DNA of 64,000 nt from an uncultured Sphingomonas sp. (GCA_913775975.1 CAJYLQ010000050.1:60735-124734), one strand, 5' to 3'; positions 37,133 to 46,544 are shown, counted from the first letter of the stretch. The notes: generated from the sequence alone by a model not told the origin. A program made the numbers and translations.

Positions 37133-38977
37133 CTACCGCAGCGCCCGCGCGACCAGCGCACCGCAGTCCGCATCGGTCGCCAGCGGGCCATTGTCGCCGG
37201 TGATGCGGCGGCCGATCGCCTTCAGGATGTTGCCGACCGAGCGCGTGCCCGGCGGCACCCCGATCTCCGGCGCGCTCAGCGGCCCGGTAATGGTGGCGTT
37301 GCCGGGAATGCGCAGCAGCGCGCTGTGCTTGGGTGCGCCGCGCAGCGTCAGGTTCAGCTGTTCGGAGGGGAAGGTGATGGTGCCGCTGCCGGTCATCTGG
37401 CTGACCGACGTATCGATCAGCAGCGGCGCGATCCGCCCGGTGCCGCCGCGCATCGTCACCCGCGTGACGAGACAGCGCAGGCCGGCACGCGCATGCGACC
37501 CCGCGATCAGCGCCCGCCCCGCGTCGAAGCCCAGCGCGGCGGCATAGCGCGCGGGCAGCTGCCCCTCCGTCACCGCGAAGCCGACCCGGCCCGACGCGCG
37601 GCCGATCGCGGCGCGGATCGTGTCCCCCCGCCCCGCCAGCCGCACGCGCATCGCCAACCGCCCGGTAAAGGCGCCGCCGGCCGCGAAACTGGCGACATCG
37701 CCATGGTCCAGCTTCAGGTCGAACGTCGCCATCGGCAGCGGCGCGCCGTCGCGCTGGTCGATCACCGCCCGGCCGGACACCAGCCCCTGCGACAGGTTCA
37801 GCCGCAGCGGCGCCACGGTCAGGACGCGGTGGTCGAGCGTCATCACGCCCGACAGGTCCTCGACCGGCGGATTGGACGCGCCGATGATCCGCGCCACGCG
37901 GAACGCCAGCCGGCCGTCAGTCGAATCGATCTTGCGGATGTTGATCTGCGTTGCGGGGATCAGGCGCGGGCCGATCCGCCGGGACAGCGCGATCGCCTCC
38001 GCGCGGCCGGCATCGGAGCTGAGATCGTCGAAGTCCAGCGCGCGCGAGGTGATCGCGCCGTCGATCCGCGACCGGCCGTCCACCTTCTTCACCGTCAGCC
38101 GCCCGGTCAGGTCGCTGCGGCCGATCGTGCCGGTCAGGCGCTGGATCGTCCACAGGTCCGGGTCATGCCGCACGCGCGCGGCGAGGCGGACGGGTTGGGT
38201 GCGGAACAGCCCCGCCTCGATCACCCGGTCGATCAGCTTCAGGTCGCGCGCCCGCGTGGTGAGTGCCAGCGCCATCCGATCGGTGTCGAAGGGGGTGTCC
38301 ATCGTACCGCGCGCGCGCATCGTCAGCGCATCGCCCAGGATCCGCGCGACGAACGGCCAAGGGCGGCCCGGCACGGGCGCGGCGCCCGCGATGACGAGGC
38401 GGACGGGCGCTCCCTCCACATGCCCGCTGCCCCAGCCTCGCACCCCCGTATCGGGGTCGATCGCGACCGCCAGCGTGGCGCTGCGATCCTGCTTGGCGTC
38501 GCGATAGGAAACCAGCGCATCACGCACGGTGATCCGGCCAAGGTCCGGCGCATCGCCCCCTTTCGCGCGCGACGCATCGGCGTCCGGGCGGCTCCAGTTG
38601 GTGCGACCGTCCGCCGTGCGCGCCAAGGCCAGCCGGGCGCCCTGCACCGTCACGTCGCGCGGGCGGACCTTGCCCGTCAGCAGCGGCCAGACCGGCAGGC
38701 GCAGCGTAACCGCATCGATCCGCGCCAGATCGCCCCGCCCCGCCCAGTCCGCCTGCGGCACGCGAATGTCGCGGATCGCGATGCGCGGGGAAAAGCCGAT
38801 CGCGTCCAGCCGTTCGAGCGCGCCGATCGTCACCGGCCGGCCGAACTGGCGCGACGCCTGCCGCTCCGCCAGCCCGCGCAGCATCCCGATCGGAAAGGCC
38901 GCGACAATCAACAGCAGCAGCGCCGCCACCACAGCCGCCGCCCCCAGCCCGATCCACCACCACCTGTCCATCGACAC
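37133..38977 (-). CDS. AsmA family protein
   Basis: A 614-residue protein with one N-terminal membrane helix (WWWIGLGAAAVVAALLLLIV) followed by a long beta-rich periplasmic region typical of AsmA/TamB-like bridge proteins (GALERLDAIGFSPRIAIRDIRV; SGSGTITFPSEQLNLTLRG). Such proteins are thought to move phospholipids between the membranes or influence outer membrane assembly. The gene is convergent with the SDR gene, 19 bases apart, and precedes the pilus operon on the same strand without obvious linkage. Confidence 0.83.
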   Translation of the reverse strand: MSMDRWWWIGLGAAAVVAALLLLIVAAFPIGMLRGLAERQASRQFGRPVTIGALERLDAIGFSPRIAIRDIRVPQADWAGRGDLARIDAVTLRLPVWPLLTGKVRPRDVTVQGARLALARTADGRTNWSRPDADASRAKGGDAPDLGRITVRDALVSYRDAKQDRSATLAVAIDPDTGVRGWGSGHVEGAPVRLVIAGAAPVPGRPWPFVARILGDALTMRARGTMDTPFDTDRMALALTTRARDLKLIDRVIEAGLFRTQPVRLAARVRHDPDLWTIQRLTGTIGRSDLTGRLTVKKVDGRSRIDGAITSRALDFDDLSSDAGRAEAIALSRRIGPRLIPATQINIRKIDSTDGRLAFRVARIIGASNPPVEDLSGVMTLDHRVLTVAPLRLNLSQGLVSGRAVIDQRDGAPLPMATFDLKLDHGDVASFAAGGAFTGRLAMRVRLAGRGDTIRAAIGRASGRVGFAVTEGQLPARYAAALGFDAGRALIAGSHARAGLRCLVTRVTMRGGTGRIAPLLIDTSVSQMTGSGTITFPSEQLNLTLRGAPKHSALLRIPGNATITGPLSAPEIGVPPGTRSVGNILKAIGRRITGDNGPLATDADCGALVARALR

Positions 38978-39020
38978 GAGACGGCCGGCGGGTCGTTTCG
39001 TTCCCGTCAGGACCGTGGGA

Positions 39021-39974
39021 TCAGAAGGTTATGACGACGCTGACCGTATCGGTGTAGTTGCCGGCGGGCGGCGTTGCCTGCGACGGGTCGATCCGCGCGC
39101 GATAGGCCTGCATCTGGCCGGGCGTCACCGCGCCGGTGCCGGTGCCGCCGGCCTGCGGATTCGTCTCGTCCCAGATCGTCGTGCCGTCGTCGCGATAGAT
39201 GTTGTAGCGCAGGCTGTTCCCCGCCCCGTCGCTCATCCTTCGCCAAGGCCGCGCGCTGCCGCCCGCACCGCCGGTGAAGGCGACGGAATAGCTGGTGCCC
39301 AGGGTGCAATCGACCGCCACCGCCTGTGCGACCGGCGCGAATGCCGAGGCCAGCGGCGCGGTGCCGAACGACAGGGCGGGCGCGCTGATCCGGCAGTCGC
39401 GCGACACGGTCAGCGTCACGGTCAGCGTCGTCGTGCCGCTGCCCTGGTCCTGCACGACGCAGATATTGCCGACGCCCAGCAGCCGGCAGATCTGCCACGA
39501 CCAGTTGACGATGACGGTATCGGTATAGGTGCCCGCCGGCAGATTCGGCGTTTCGGTCAGCGCGACGAACATCGGCGGGACGAAGGCGTAATTGCCCAGC
39601 AGCCCCAGCGCATTGAGCAGCGTCGTGTCCATATAGTTGACGCTGCCGCCCTGCGTGAAGGCATAGGTGCCCGCCGCGTCCGCCGACAGGCGATAGCCGA
39701 TACTGTCCCCGGCGGGGGAACGGAGGCGGAAGGCGCCCGCGCTCGTCACCTGTGCGCGGACGTAATCGGTGGCGAGCAGGCTGACGAGCGCGGACGAACA
39801 GCTCAGCTGCGTCGGCACCGCCTGCGCCGTCCCGGCGGCGGTCCGCACATCGTAGGAGGAGCGCGCCGCGAAGGTGGCCGTGACCGCGCTCGCCAGAGTG
39901 CAGGCCGCGCGCGCGGGCGCCGTGGGGAACGCCACTAAGAGGATCAGCGCGGCCAGCCGGATCAATGCACGCAT
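39021..39974 (-). CDS. Spore coat U domain protein, probable pilus tip adhesin
   Basis: A 317-residue secreted protein with a signal peptide (LIRLAALILLVAFPTAPARA) and two spore-coat-U domains (about 25-165 and 170-317), each ending in a donor-type strand (YTDTVIVNWSW; YTDTVSVVITF). In Csu-type pili the two-domain subunit at the end of the operon is the tip adhesin. Its start overlaps the usher 3' end by 13 bases, so it is co-translated. Confidence 0.85.
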   Translation of the reverse strand: MRALIRLAALILLVAFPTAPARAACTLASAVTATFAARSSYDVRTAAGTAQAVPTQLSCSSALVSLLATDYVRAQVTSAGAFRLRSPAGDSIGYRLSADAAGTYAFTQGGSVNYMDTTLLNALGLLGNYAFVPPMFVALTETPNLPAGTYTDTVIVNWSWQICRLLGVGNICVVQDQGSGTTTLTVTLTVSRDCRISAPALSFGTAPLASAFAPVAQAVAVDCTLGTSYSVAFTGGAGGSARPWRRMSDGAGNSLRYNIYRDDGTTIWDETNPQAGGTGTGAVTPGQMQAYRARIDPSQATPPAGNYTDTVSVVITF

Positions 39975-42283
39975 CGCACCGCTCCCAGATCGGTGAAGGG
40001 GGCGGGATCGTCCGGCACTTGCGCGCGCGCGGTGCAGGGCCCGGCGGCGGTGCGCGCGACGAGGGGGACGGCGCCGCGCCGGTCGGTGATGACGACCACC
40101 CCGTCCCAGCCGACCGGCGTGCCCTGACCGTCCGCGAAACGCGCGATCGTGCCCGCCGGCAATGGCGCGCCGGCGGCATCGACCAGCCGCGCGGTGGCGA
40201 TGCGATGATGCGCGACGGGCAGGCGGACGATGCCGCCGGTGCCAGCGCGCAACGCCGCCCGCGCCTCCGGCCTGTCGGCGACAGCGCCTTCGGGCAGCGC
40301 GGCGGCATCGACGGAAAAGCGGCCGGGATGCCAGGCGACGACATGCGGCACGAAAAGCCGGCCGCCGCGATCGGTGCGACCGACCGGCTGGTTCTCATAG
40401 GTGACCGGCACCCCCGGCATTCCGGTCGAGACGACGGCGAACGCGCCCGGCAGCGCGCGCGCGGCAAAGACATGGCCGTCGAGCAGCGCGAACGAGCCCG
40501 CGACGCTGCCCCATACCGCCTGCGTACCGGCGGCGGTGGCGGCGCCGGCCTCCACCTCCATCGCGGGGCCGCGCCATGTCAGGCTGCCCTGCCCCAGCGC
40601 CCGCCCGTCACCGCCGCGCGCGGCATCCAACGCGTAGCCGATACCGCCGGCGGGCAGCGGCGTACGCGCGACGCTGGCCTGCGCGCGCAGGTCGCCCCCG
40701 GGTGCGCGGACCAGCCCGGCGCTCGCCGCCGCCCGCGCGCCGAACGGGACGACGAGGCGCAGCTGCGCGCTCATCGCCTTGCGGTCCAGATCATAGTCCG
40801 CCGCGGCGAACAGCGACGCGCGCCGGCCGAGCGGCGCCGACAGCGACACGCTGGCCAGCCGCGCGCGCGTACCGTCCGTCAGCCGGCTGGCGACATAGCC
40901 CGCGCCCAGGCTGCCGATCCCCTCTACCGGCAGGCTGACGCTGATCCGGTCGCTGCGCCGGCTGCCTGCCAGCCGCCCCAGGTCGAACCCGGCGATGTCG
41001 CGATAATCGGCGCTGCGCTCGACATGCTCGGCCCCCAGCGCCACGCGCCGCCCGGTATAGGTATAGCCGATCACCAGCTGCGTCCCCGTCCCCGCGCCAG
41101 ACCGGCTGATCGCCGCCGCGCCGTTCACCGCGCCCCACAGGCCCGGGCTCCACACCGCGCCCAGCCCGCCCCCCGCCAGCCCGCGCGCGCCCTCGCCATG
41201 CGCGGACAGCGTCAGGTGGCGGGTAATGCCCCGCCGCAGCGAGGCGGTGGCCACGGCCCGGCCATAGCGAAAACCGGCAAGGCCATAGTCGCGGCGCAGG
41301 AAGCCAGCGGAGGCGGCGAAATCGCTCAGCCCCGGTTTCAGCAGTTCGGGCGCGACATAGAAGGGGATGACGGTCGCGATCTGGCGGCCGACCGCGTCGG
41401 TCGTGACGATCCGCGCCTCGCCCGCACCGTTCACCACGGGCACCGAATCGAGGACGAACCGGCCCGGCGAAACCTCCGCCCGGCCTTGGCGATAACCGTT
41501 GACGAACAGATCGACGCCGGTCGGCACCGCCGATTGCCCGGCAAAGGCGGGCAGCGGCACGGTGATGAGGTCGGGGCGCAACGCGAAGTCGCGCGACAGT
41601 TCCAGCCCGCCCAGCCGCACGGCGCGCGTCCAGGTCAGCGTGCGGGTGATGAGGTCGCCGGCCACCACCTCCACCGCCCGCCGCTCGTCCACCCAGCGAT
41701 AGCGGGTGTCGAGCCGCACATAGCCGCGCGGCGCGCCCGCCGGTCCGCCAAGGCGCAGGACTCCGCTGTTCGACACGATGCCGAACCGGCCGAACACGCG
41801 CTGCTCGGTCGACAGCGCCGCGCGCGTCGTGCCACCCGCCGCCTGTACGAACAGGTCGTAGTTCAGGACGACGCCGGTATCGACGATCGGTGCGACATGC
41901 TCGCGGGGCGGCGCGGTAATTCGGCGCAGCGGCAGCAGCGCGGGATCGACGTCCAGCAGCAGCCGCTGGCCCGCCGCATCGTACCGCCCGGTCAGCCCCG
42001 CGACCTGCGCCAGATCGACCCGGTCCGTCGTCGCCGCCACGCCCGGCAGCGCGATGCCCGCCGCGCGCAGCGCCGCCGCTTCCACCAGCAGCCGGTCGCC
42101 CGCCTGCGTCATCGCCGCCAGCGCGCCATGCGCTTCGCCGTTGACCACCAGTTCGACGAAAAGGTCCGCGGGCGCCGGAAGGGCGGCGGCGACGGCATCC
42201 GCCGGCGCGGCGCGGGCGGCAGGCGGCGCGGCGAGGCCGAACAATGCGACAAGACACAGGAACGGGGCAAGACACGCGCGCAT
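39962..42283 (-). CDS. Outer membrane fimbrial usher (Csu/archaic type)
   Basis: A 773-residue usher with a signal peptide (LFGLAAPPAARA), an N-terminal periplasmic domain (DLFVELVVNGEAHGA), a beta-barrel with plug domain (about 150-640; GYRQGRAEVSPGRFVLDSVPV) and C-terminal domains. Ushers form the pore for chaperone-subunit complexes and the pilus. The ATG at 42283 lies 16 bases after the chaperone stop. The slightly short length (773 against over 800 for gamma-type ushers) agrees with the archaic/sigma Csu class. Confidence 0.88.
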   Translation of the reverse strand: MRACLAPFLCLVALFGLAAPPAARAAPADAVAAALPAPADLFVELVVNGEAHGALAAMTQAGDRLLVEAAALRAAGIALPGVAATTDRVDLAQVAGLTGRYDAAGQRLLLDVDPALLPLRRITAPPREHVAPIVDTGVVLNYDLFVQAAGGTTRAALSTEQRVFGRFGIVSNSGVLRLGGPAGAPRGYVRLDTRYRWVDERRAVEVVAGDLITRTLTWTRAVRLGGLELSRDFALRPDLITVPLPAFAGQSAVPTGVDLFVNGYRQGRAEVSPGRFVLDSVPVVNGAGEARIVTTDAVGRQIATVIPFYVAPELLKPGLSDFAASAGFLRRDYGLAGFRYGRAVATASLRRGITRHLTLSAHGEGARGLAGGGLGAVWSPGLWGAVNGAAAISRSGAGTGTQLVIGYTYTGRRVALGAEHVERSADYRDIAGFDLGRLAGSRRSDRISVSLPVEGIGSLGAGYVASRLTDGTRARLASVSLSAPLGRRASLFAAADYDLDRKAMSAQLRLVVPFGARAAASAGLVRAPGGDLRAQASVARTPLPAGGIGYALDAARGGDGRALGQGSLTWRGPAMEVEAGAATAAGTQAVWGSVAGSFALLDGHVFAARALPGAFAVVSTGMPGVPVTYENQPVGRTDRGGRLFVPHVVAWHPGRFSVDAAALPEGAVADRPEARAALRAGTGGIVRLPVAHHRIATARLVDAAGAPLPAGTIARFADGQGTPVGWDGVVVITDRRGAVPLVARTAAGPCTARAQVPDDPAPFTDLGAVRCVH

Positions 42284-42299
42284 CGGGCCGTCAACGGGC

Positions 42300-43028
42300 T
42301 CAGGCCGCGTCGCCGAGCGTCTGGATGACGCCGTTGACGTGCGCGCGCAGCGTCCCTCCCGCATCGCCGGGCAGCGGGATGGCCAGTGTGGCGCCGGGCA
42401 GGACGTAGCCGGCCAGCCCGGCGCGCACGACCCTCTCGTGCCCGTCGCGCGCCACCGCGATCAGGTCGGTCAGCCGCGCATGGCCGATGCCGTCATTGTG
42501 GATCATCACGCTGCGCCCGGTCGCCGTCTGGACGATCCGCGCGACGAGGCGCGGGGTGCCCGGCGGCGCGGTGTGGGCGAACAGCGGGATCGAATAGCGC
42601 ATCTGCACGCGCAGTCCCGCCGCGACGGCGGTATCGGGCCCCCCTTCCGCCGGTGGTGGCGGCAATTCGTCGATCAGCAGGCGATAGGCGGCCTCCGCGA
42701 CCGGCGCGCGCGTCCTGCGGATCACGCGGACCAACTGGCGCGCGCCCGGCGCGACCGTGGCGATCGGCGGACTGGCGACGACCGCGTCCTGCCGGTCCAG
42801 CACCTCGTCGCCATCCGGCTGGCGCCAGCCGAACGTCCGCACCTGCAACGTCACCGGCGTGGTGCCGCGATTTTCCAGCCACAGGATGGTCGAGCTGTCC
42901 TGTGGCCCGATCACCGGGTCGATCGGCCAGATGACGACGGCGGCGGCACGGGCCGGTCCGGCGGCGCCGCCGATCGCGAACAGCGCGGCGACCGCGATCA
43001 ACAGGCGGGCAAGGCGGGTTGGGATCAT
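42300..43028 (-). CDS. Periplasmic pilus chaperone (PapD-like)
   Basis: A 242-residue exported protein with a signal peptide (LARLLIAVAALFAIGGAAGPARA) and the immunoglobulin-like chaperone fold. Motifs DSSTILWLENRGTTPVTLQVR and RQLVRVIRRT correspond to the strands that cap and donate to subunits. It is the chaperone of the chaperone-usher operon: its start is 1 base from the upstream subunit stop region and the usher follows 16 bases later. Confidence 0.88.
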   Translation of the reverse strand: MIPTRLARLLIAVAALFAIGGAAGPARAAAVVIWPIDPVIGPQDSSTILWLENRGTTPVTLQVRTFGWRQPDGDEVLDRQDAVVASPPIATVAPGARQLVRVIRRTRAPVAEAAYRLLIDELPPPPAEGGPDTAVAAGLRVQMRYSIPLFAHTAPPGTPRLVARIVQTATGRSVMIHNDGIGHARLTDLIAVARDGHERVVRAGLAGYVLPGATLAIPLPGDAGGTLRAHVNGVIQTLGDAA

Positions 43029-43029
43029 C

Positions 43030-43566
43030 TCACCAGCTCAGCGTGACGCGGATCGTATCGGTGTAGCGGCCGGCCGGCGCCGGGCCGGCCAACGTGGCGA
43101 CCGCGCGGACGGGCAGCAGCCGCTGCCCCGTGCCGAAGCTGAGCGGCAGCGCCGCCGTCCATGGCGTCGTCGCCCCGTCCGCATAGAGGATGTAGCCTAT
43201 CGTCGCGGTGCCGCCCGACAGCATCAGCCGGCGCCCGCCGCCGCCATCGGGATGGTCGCCCGTATCCGCGCTCAGCGTCGCGGACAGGCCGGGCGTACAT
43301 TCGATCGCGATCCCCGCGCCCACCGTCGATACCAGCGCCCCTTGGGCGGTGGTGCCCGCCGCCGCGCCCGAAACCGTGCCCAGGTCGATCGCGCCCCAGC
43401 GACCGGCGGCATCCGCGGCGATGCTGCACCCCGCCACGATCCGCGCGGAGACGGCGAAGGGCCTGGCCGTCTCCGCCCCCGCCCCTGCCCACGGCGTGAC
43501 CAGCGACAGCATGGCGAGCGCCAGGCCCGCGCGCCGGGCGACGGGCATCATCGGCCGGTGCGACAT
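43030..43566 (-). CDS. Spore coat U domain pilus subunit 2
   Basis: A 178-residue exported protein with a signal peptide (AGLALAMLSLVTPWAGAGA) and one spore-coat-U domain ending RYTDTIRVTLSW. The conserved cysteines in VAGCSIA and AIECTPG probably form a disulfide, as in Csu subunits. It is the second gene of the pilus operon, 12 bases after subunit 1 and next to the chaperone start. Confidence 0.84.
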   Translation of the reverse strand: MSHRPMMPVARRAGLALAMLSLVTPWAGAGAETARPFAVSARIVAGCSIAADAAGRWGAIDLGTVSGAAAGTTAQGALVSTVGAGIAIECTPGLSATLSADTGDHPDGGGGRRLMLSGGTATIGYILYADGATTPWTAALPLSFGTGQRLLPVRAVATLAGPAPAGRYTDTIRVTLSW

Positions 43567-43578
43567 CGCGCGCGTCCC

Positions 43579-44130
43579 TTACCAGGTCAGCGTGATCTGG
43601 ACGGTGTCGGTGTAGCGCCCCGCCGCCAGCACCGCGCCCGCGCTCGTGGTGCGGGCATAGATCGGCACGCTGATCGGCGCGGTGGTGGCGGTGCCCAACG
43701 CGATGTTCGCGCCGATCGAAAGCTCGCTGGTCCGCGCGGCATCGCTGAACAGGCGATAGGCGAGATACTGGCCGTTCACCGCCATCCGCCTGCGACCGGA
43801 CGAGTCATTGGCGCCGCCCCCGATCGTCAGCTGCGGCGTAACGCCGGGCGAACACTGCACCTGCAGCGCGCCGAGCGTCCCGACCAGCTGGCTGTCGACA
43901 TCGCCGAAGATGCCGGGCTGGTCGGCAAAGGCGATGTCGCCGACCGATCCGACGTTGGACTGGACCTGCGTCGCGCCGTTGACGACGCAGGCGTTGGTGA
44001 CGTTCAGCGAGACGCCGATCGTCCCGCTGGACGATCCGGCGGCCGCCGCCGGCGCGGCCAGCGCCGTCACGCCGGCACCGGCAAGCAGCGTCGCCGCGAC
44101 CTGACGGCGCAGGATATTGGTGGAAAGCAT
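43579..44130 (-). CDS. Spore coat U domain major pilin
   Basis: A 183-residue exported protein, first of the pilus operon, with a signal peptide (VAATLLAGAGVTALAAPAAAA) and one spore-coat-U domain (NACVVNG, LQVQCSPGVTPQLTIGGG, RYTDTVQITLTW). First-position, glycine/alanine-rich subunits are the main rod protein in Csu-type pili. The ATG at 44130 has an AGAGGA ribosome site; a longer frame begins in a region with no such site. The operon promoter should lie in the 186-base gap before 44317. Confidence 0.87.
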   Translation of the reverse strand: MLSTNILRRQVAATLLAGAGVTALAAPAAAAGSSSGTIGVSLNVTNACVVNGATQVQSNVGSVGDIAFADQPGIFGDVDSQLVGTLGALQVQCSPGVTPQLTIGGGANDSSGRRRMAVNGQYLAYRLFSDAARTSELSIGANIALGTATTAPISVPIYARTTSAGAVLAAGRYTDTVQITLTW

Positions 44131-44316
44131 GAAACCCGATCCTCTCGCTTGGCGTAGGAAAACCGGGGTCGGCGAATGCGGTAAATGAATGTTTGCCATG
44201 GCCTGTCCGGCCTTGGTCACTTCGACCTAAGTCTAAGGGATCACGCCAGAACTCCGTGCGATCACGGTGCGTGCGGATGCGGCGGCACGATATCTCGCGA
44301 TGCGGCCGGGTAACGG

Positions 44317-44985
44317 CTAGGACGGGCCGTTCGACCGCCAGCGATCGATCGCGGCGATCGCGACGCGCGCATCGCGTCGCGCCGCCGCCCATGCCGGCCC
44401 GGCGGCCTCCTCGTCGTCCATCAGCCGCCAGCTGCTGGCCACGGTTGCGAAGCCCAGTGACCCGCCAAAGCCGACGATGCGATGCGCCAGCCGGGCGGCC
44501 TCCGCCCGCGCCAGCCCCTCGACCAGCAGGTCGCGCAGCCCCGCCGCCAGGCGTTCGACCTGCCGTGCACCGAAAGCCACCGCCAGCCGGTCGAGCGTGT
44601 TCGCCCCGTCATCGGGCCGCCACGCCGCCGCCGCCGCCGCCGCCGCCGCGATACCCGCCGAACGCGGCACCACCGCATCGACCAGCGACGGTGAAGGGGC
44701 GGCCGCCACGTCGCTGCGCAGCAGGACGGGCACCGATCCCCCCGCCCCGCCCCGCGCGCGCAGATCCGCCGCCAGCGTCGAGGCAAGCGGTTCGTCCATG
44801 TCGAGAAGGACGAGCGCCGGCTCCGCCCCGCCCGCTCCCGATCGGACGTCGGCGGGCAACCCGGCCGCCGCCGTCCGCTCCGTCACCGTCCACTGCGCCG
44901 CCGTCAGCGCAGCGGCCAGGCAGGACGACTCGCACCGAAGCGGATCAGTCAGCAGCAGGCATATGGACCGATGGCGGATTGACAT
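44317..44985 (-). CDS. Hpt phosphotransfer protein with degenerate receiver-like N-terminus
   Basis: A 222-residue protein. The N-terminal half (about 8-110) has a receiver-like layout, with LVLLDMDEP in place of the phospho-acceptor strand, but the acidic pair and lysine are not convincing. The C-terminal half is an Hpt domain with His168 in LAHRIVGFGGSLGF, the usual phosphate carrier. A run of nine alanines (GCC repeats, about 44630-44650) links them. It lies head-to-head with the LuxR-type regulator, suggesting a phosphorelay. Confidence 0.72.
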   Translation of the reverse strand: MSIRHRSICLLLTDPLRCESSCLAAALTAAQWTVTERTAAAGLPADVRSGAGGAEPALVLLDMDEPLASTLAADLRARGGAGGSVPVLLRSDVAAAPSPSLVDAVVPRSAGIAAAAAAAAAWRPDDGANTLDRLAVAFGARQVERLAAGLRDLLVEGLARAEAARLAHRIVGFGGSLGFATVASSWRLMDDEEAAGPAWAAARRDARVAIAAIDRWRSNGPS

Positions 44986-45061
44986 TCGTTTTCAGCTGGA
45001 ACCCATTGGCATTATTGATTGATTATCCGTTTTGTTAGATTTCGATCAAGGGACCGCCACA

Positions 45062-45076
45062 AAGGTCGTAGACCTT
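45062..45076 (+). promoter_or_regulatory. Inverted repeat upstream of the TTG-start regulator
   Basis: AAGGTC-GTA-GACCTT, a perfect 6-base inverted repeat, ends 5 bases before the AGGAGG ribosome site. It could be an operator for autoregulation or a short leader hairpin. Confidence 0.4.
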
Positions 45077-45093
45077 ACAGAGGAGGATCAGGG

Positions 45094-45732
45094 TTGAAGC
45101 TAGGCGGACACGTCCTGCTGGCAGATGACCATCCGCTCAGCCGCGAAGGGCTGGCGATGGCGGCGCGGATGGCGCTGCCCGGCTCGGCGATCGTCAACGC
45201 CTCCACCGTCGCGGAGGCGGTCGCGGCAACCGAGGCGCGCTATCATTGGCGGATGATCCTGCTGGATCTGCAACTGCCCGACGCGCGCGGCTATTCGGGG
45301 CTGCTGGCGCTCCAGTACCGGACACCCGGCACCCCGATCGTGATCGTCACCGCGTACGAGGATACGATGCTGATCGAAGCGGCCCGGGCGCTTGGCGCCG
45401 CGGGCTATGTCTTCAAGACGACACCGCTCGATACGATCGCCGGGCGCCTGCGCCGGGTCGATGCGGGCGAATCCGCCTTTCCGGAGGGCACCACGCCCAG
45501 CCCGCTGATCGCCGCCGCCCGCAGCCGCATCGCCAGCCTGTCGGCCGCGCAGCGCGACGTGCTGATGGCGCTGGCGGACGGGCGCTCGAACAAGCAGATC
45601 GCCCATGCGCTCGATGTGACGGAGGCGACGGTGAAGGCGCATATGACCGCGATCTTCCGCAAGATGGGCGTGACCAATCGGGCCCAGGCGCTGCTGGCGA
45701 TCCAGCCGCTGACCGGATCGCTGGCCGCATGA
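45094..45732 (+). CDS. NarL/LuxR-family response regulator
   Basis: A 212-residue regulator: receiver (1-120) with acidic ADDHPLS, Asp58 (ILLDLQLPDARG), lysine in FKTTPL, and a LuxR helix-turn-helix (LSAAQRDVLMALADG, DVTEATVKAHMTAIFRKM). The TTG at 45094 is chosen because a strong AGGAGG lies 7 bases before it; no ATG fits the conserved N-terminus. The stop overlaps the kinase start (ATGA). It may drive the divergent Hpt gene or the nearby pilus operon, by inference. Confidence 0.88.
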   Translation: MKLGGHVLLADDHPLSREGLAMAARMALPGSAIVNASTVAEAVAATEARYHWRMILLDLQLPDARGYSGLLALQYRTPGTPIVIVTAYEDTMLIEAARALGAAGYVFKTTPLDTIAGRLRRVDAGESAFPEGTTPSPLIAAARSRIASLSAAQRDVLMALADGRSNKQIAHALDVTEATVKAHMTAIFRKMGVTNRAQALLAIQPLTGSLAA

Positions 45733-46544
45733 TCCGCCGCGCCGTCTCCGACCGCCGCCGACGCGGCCTGGAGCAGCGGCGGCGGAGCCCGGACCTGGCG
45801 CTGGTCGACATCGCCGAGGCGCGGATCGAGACGGTGGCGCACGAAATGCGCGCGCCGCTGACCGCGATCGTCGGCGCGCTGCGGCTGCTGGATGCGACCG
45901 ATACGCCCGACACCGGTCCCGCCGACGCCGCACATGGCGAGGCTCATGCGTCGGAGCCCGCAAGCGGCGCCGGGCGGGAGGCGCTGCTGGCGCTGGCGCA
46001 GAGCAATGCGGGCCGGCTGGCGCGGCTGGTGGACGATCTGCTCGATCCCGCGACCCGCCTGTCCGACGAACTGCCGATCCGCGTCGCGCCGCTCGACCTG
46101 CGGCGGATCGTGCACCGGCTCGTTACCGACGCTGCAGGCGCGACGACGGCGAAGGCGTTGACGCTGGCGGTCCAGATGCCGCGCCGCGCGATCTGGGTGG
46201 AGGGCGATGCCGATCGGCTGTTGCAGGTCGTGACGAACATCCTCGACAACGCGATCCGTGCCGCGCCGCCGGGATCGACGATCGACGTGTCGCTCGACCG
46301 GGTGGGGCCACGCGGCGATGCGGCGATCATCCGGATCGAGGATCGGGGGGCCGGCATCCCCCCGGCGCTGCGCCCCTTCCTCTTCACCCGCGCCGCCCAG
46401 GCCGTACCGGACCGGGCGGAGGGCGGGCACGGGCTGGGTCTGGCGGTCGCCCGGTCGATCGTGATCCGCCATGGTGGCCAGATCGGTTTCGAGGCGCGGG
46501 AGGGCGGCGGCACCCGGTTCAGCATCGTGCTGCCACTGGCGTGA
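45729..46544 (+). CDS. Sensor-less soluble histidine kinase
   Basis: A 271-residue kinase made only of HisKA and GHKL domains. The phospho-acceptor is His38 (VAHEMRAPLTAI), and ATP-binding boxes are NILDNAIRAAPPG, EDRGAGIPP and GHGLGLAVARSI. No membrane helix or PAS domain precedes it, only about 25 polar residues, so the signal must come from a partner protein. It is coupled to both neighbours by 4-base overlaps, forming a regulator-kinase-receiver unit. Confidence 0.87.
   Translation: MIRRAVSDRRRRGLEQRRRSPDLALVDIAEARIETVAHEMRAPLTAIVGALRLLDATDTPDTGPADAAHGEAHASEPASGAGREALLALAQSNAGRLARLVDDLLDPATRLSDELPIRVAPLDLRRIVHRLVTDAAGATTAKALTLAVQMPRRAIWVEGDADRLLQVVTNILDNAIRAAPPGSTIDVSLDRVGPRGDAAIIRIEDRGAGIPPALRPFLFTRAAQAVPDRAEGGHGLGLAVARSIVIRHGGQIGFEAREGGGTRFSIVLPLA

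Noticed and set aside
37031..39034. 667-codon open frame opposite asmA
   Set aside because: Antisense shadow, low-complexity Arg/Gln/Pro composition.
39965..42328. 787-codon open frame opposite the usher
   Set aside because: Antisense shadow of the usher gene; no recognisable protein features.
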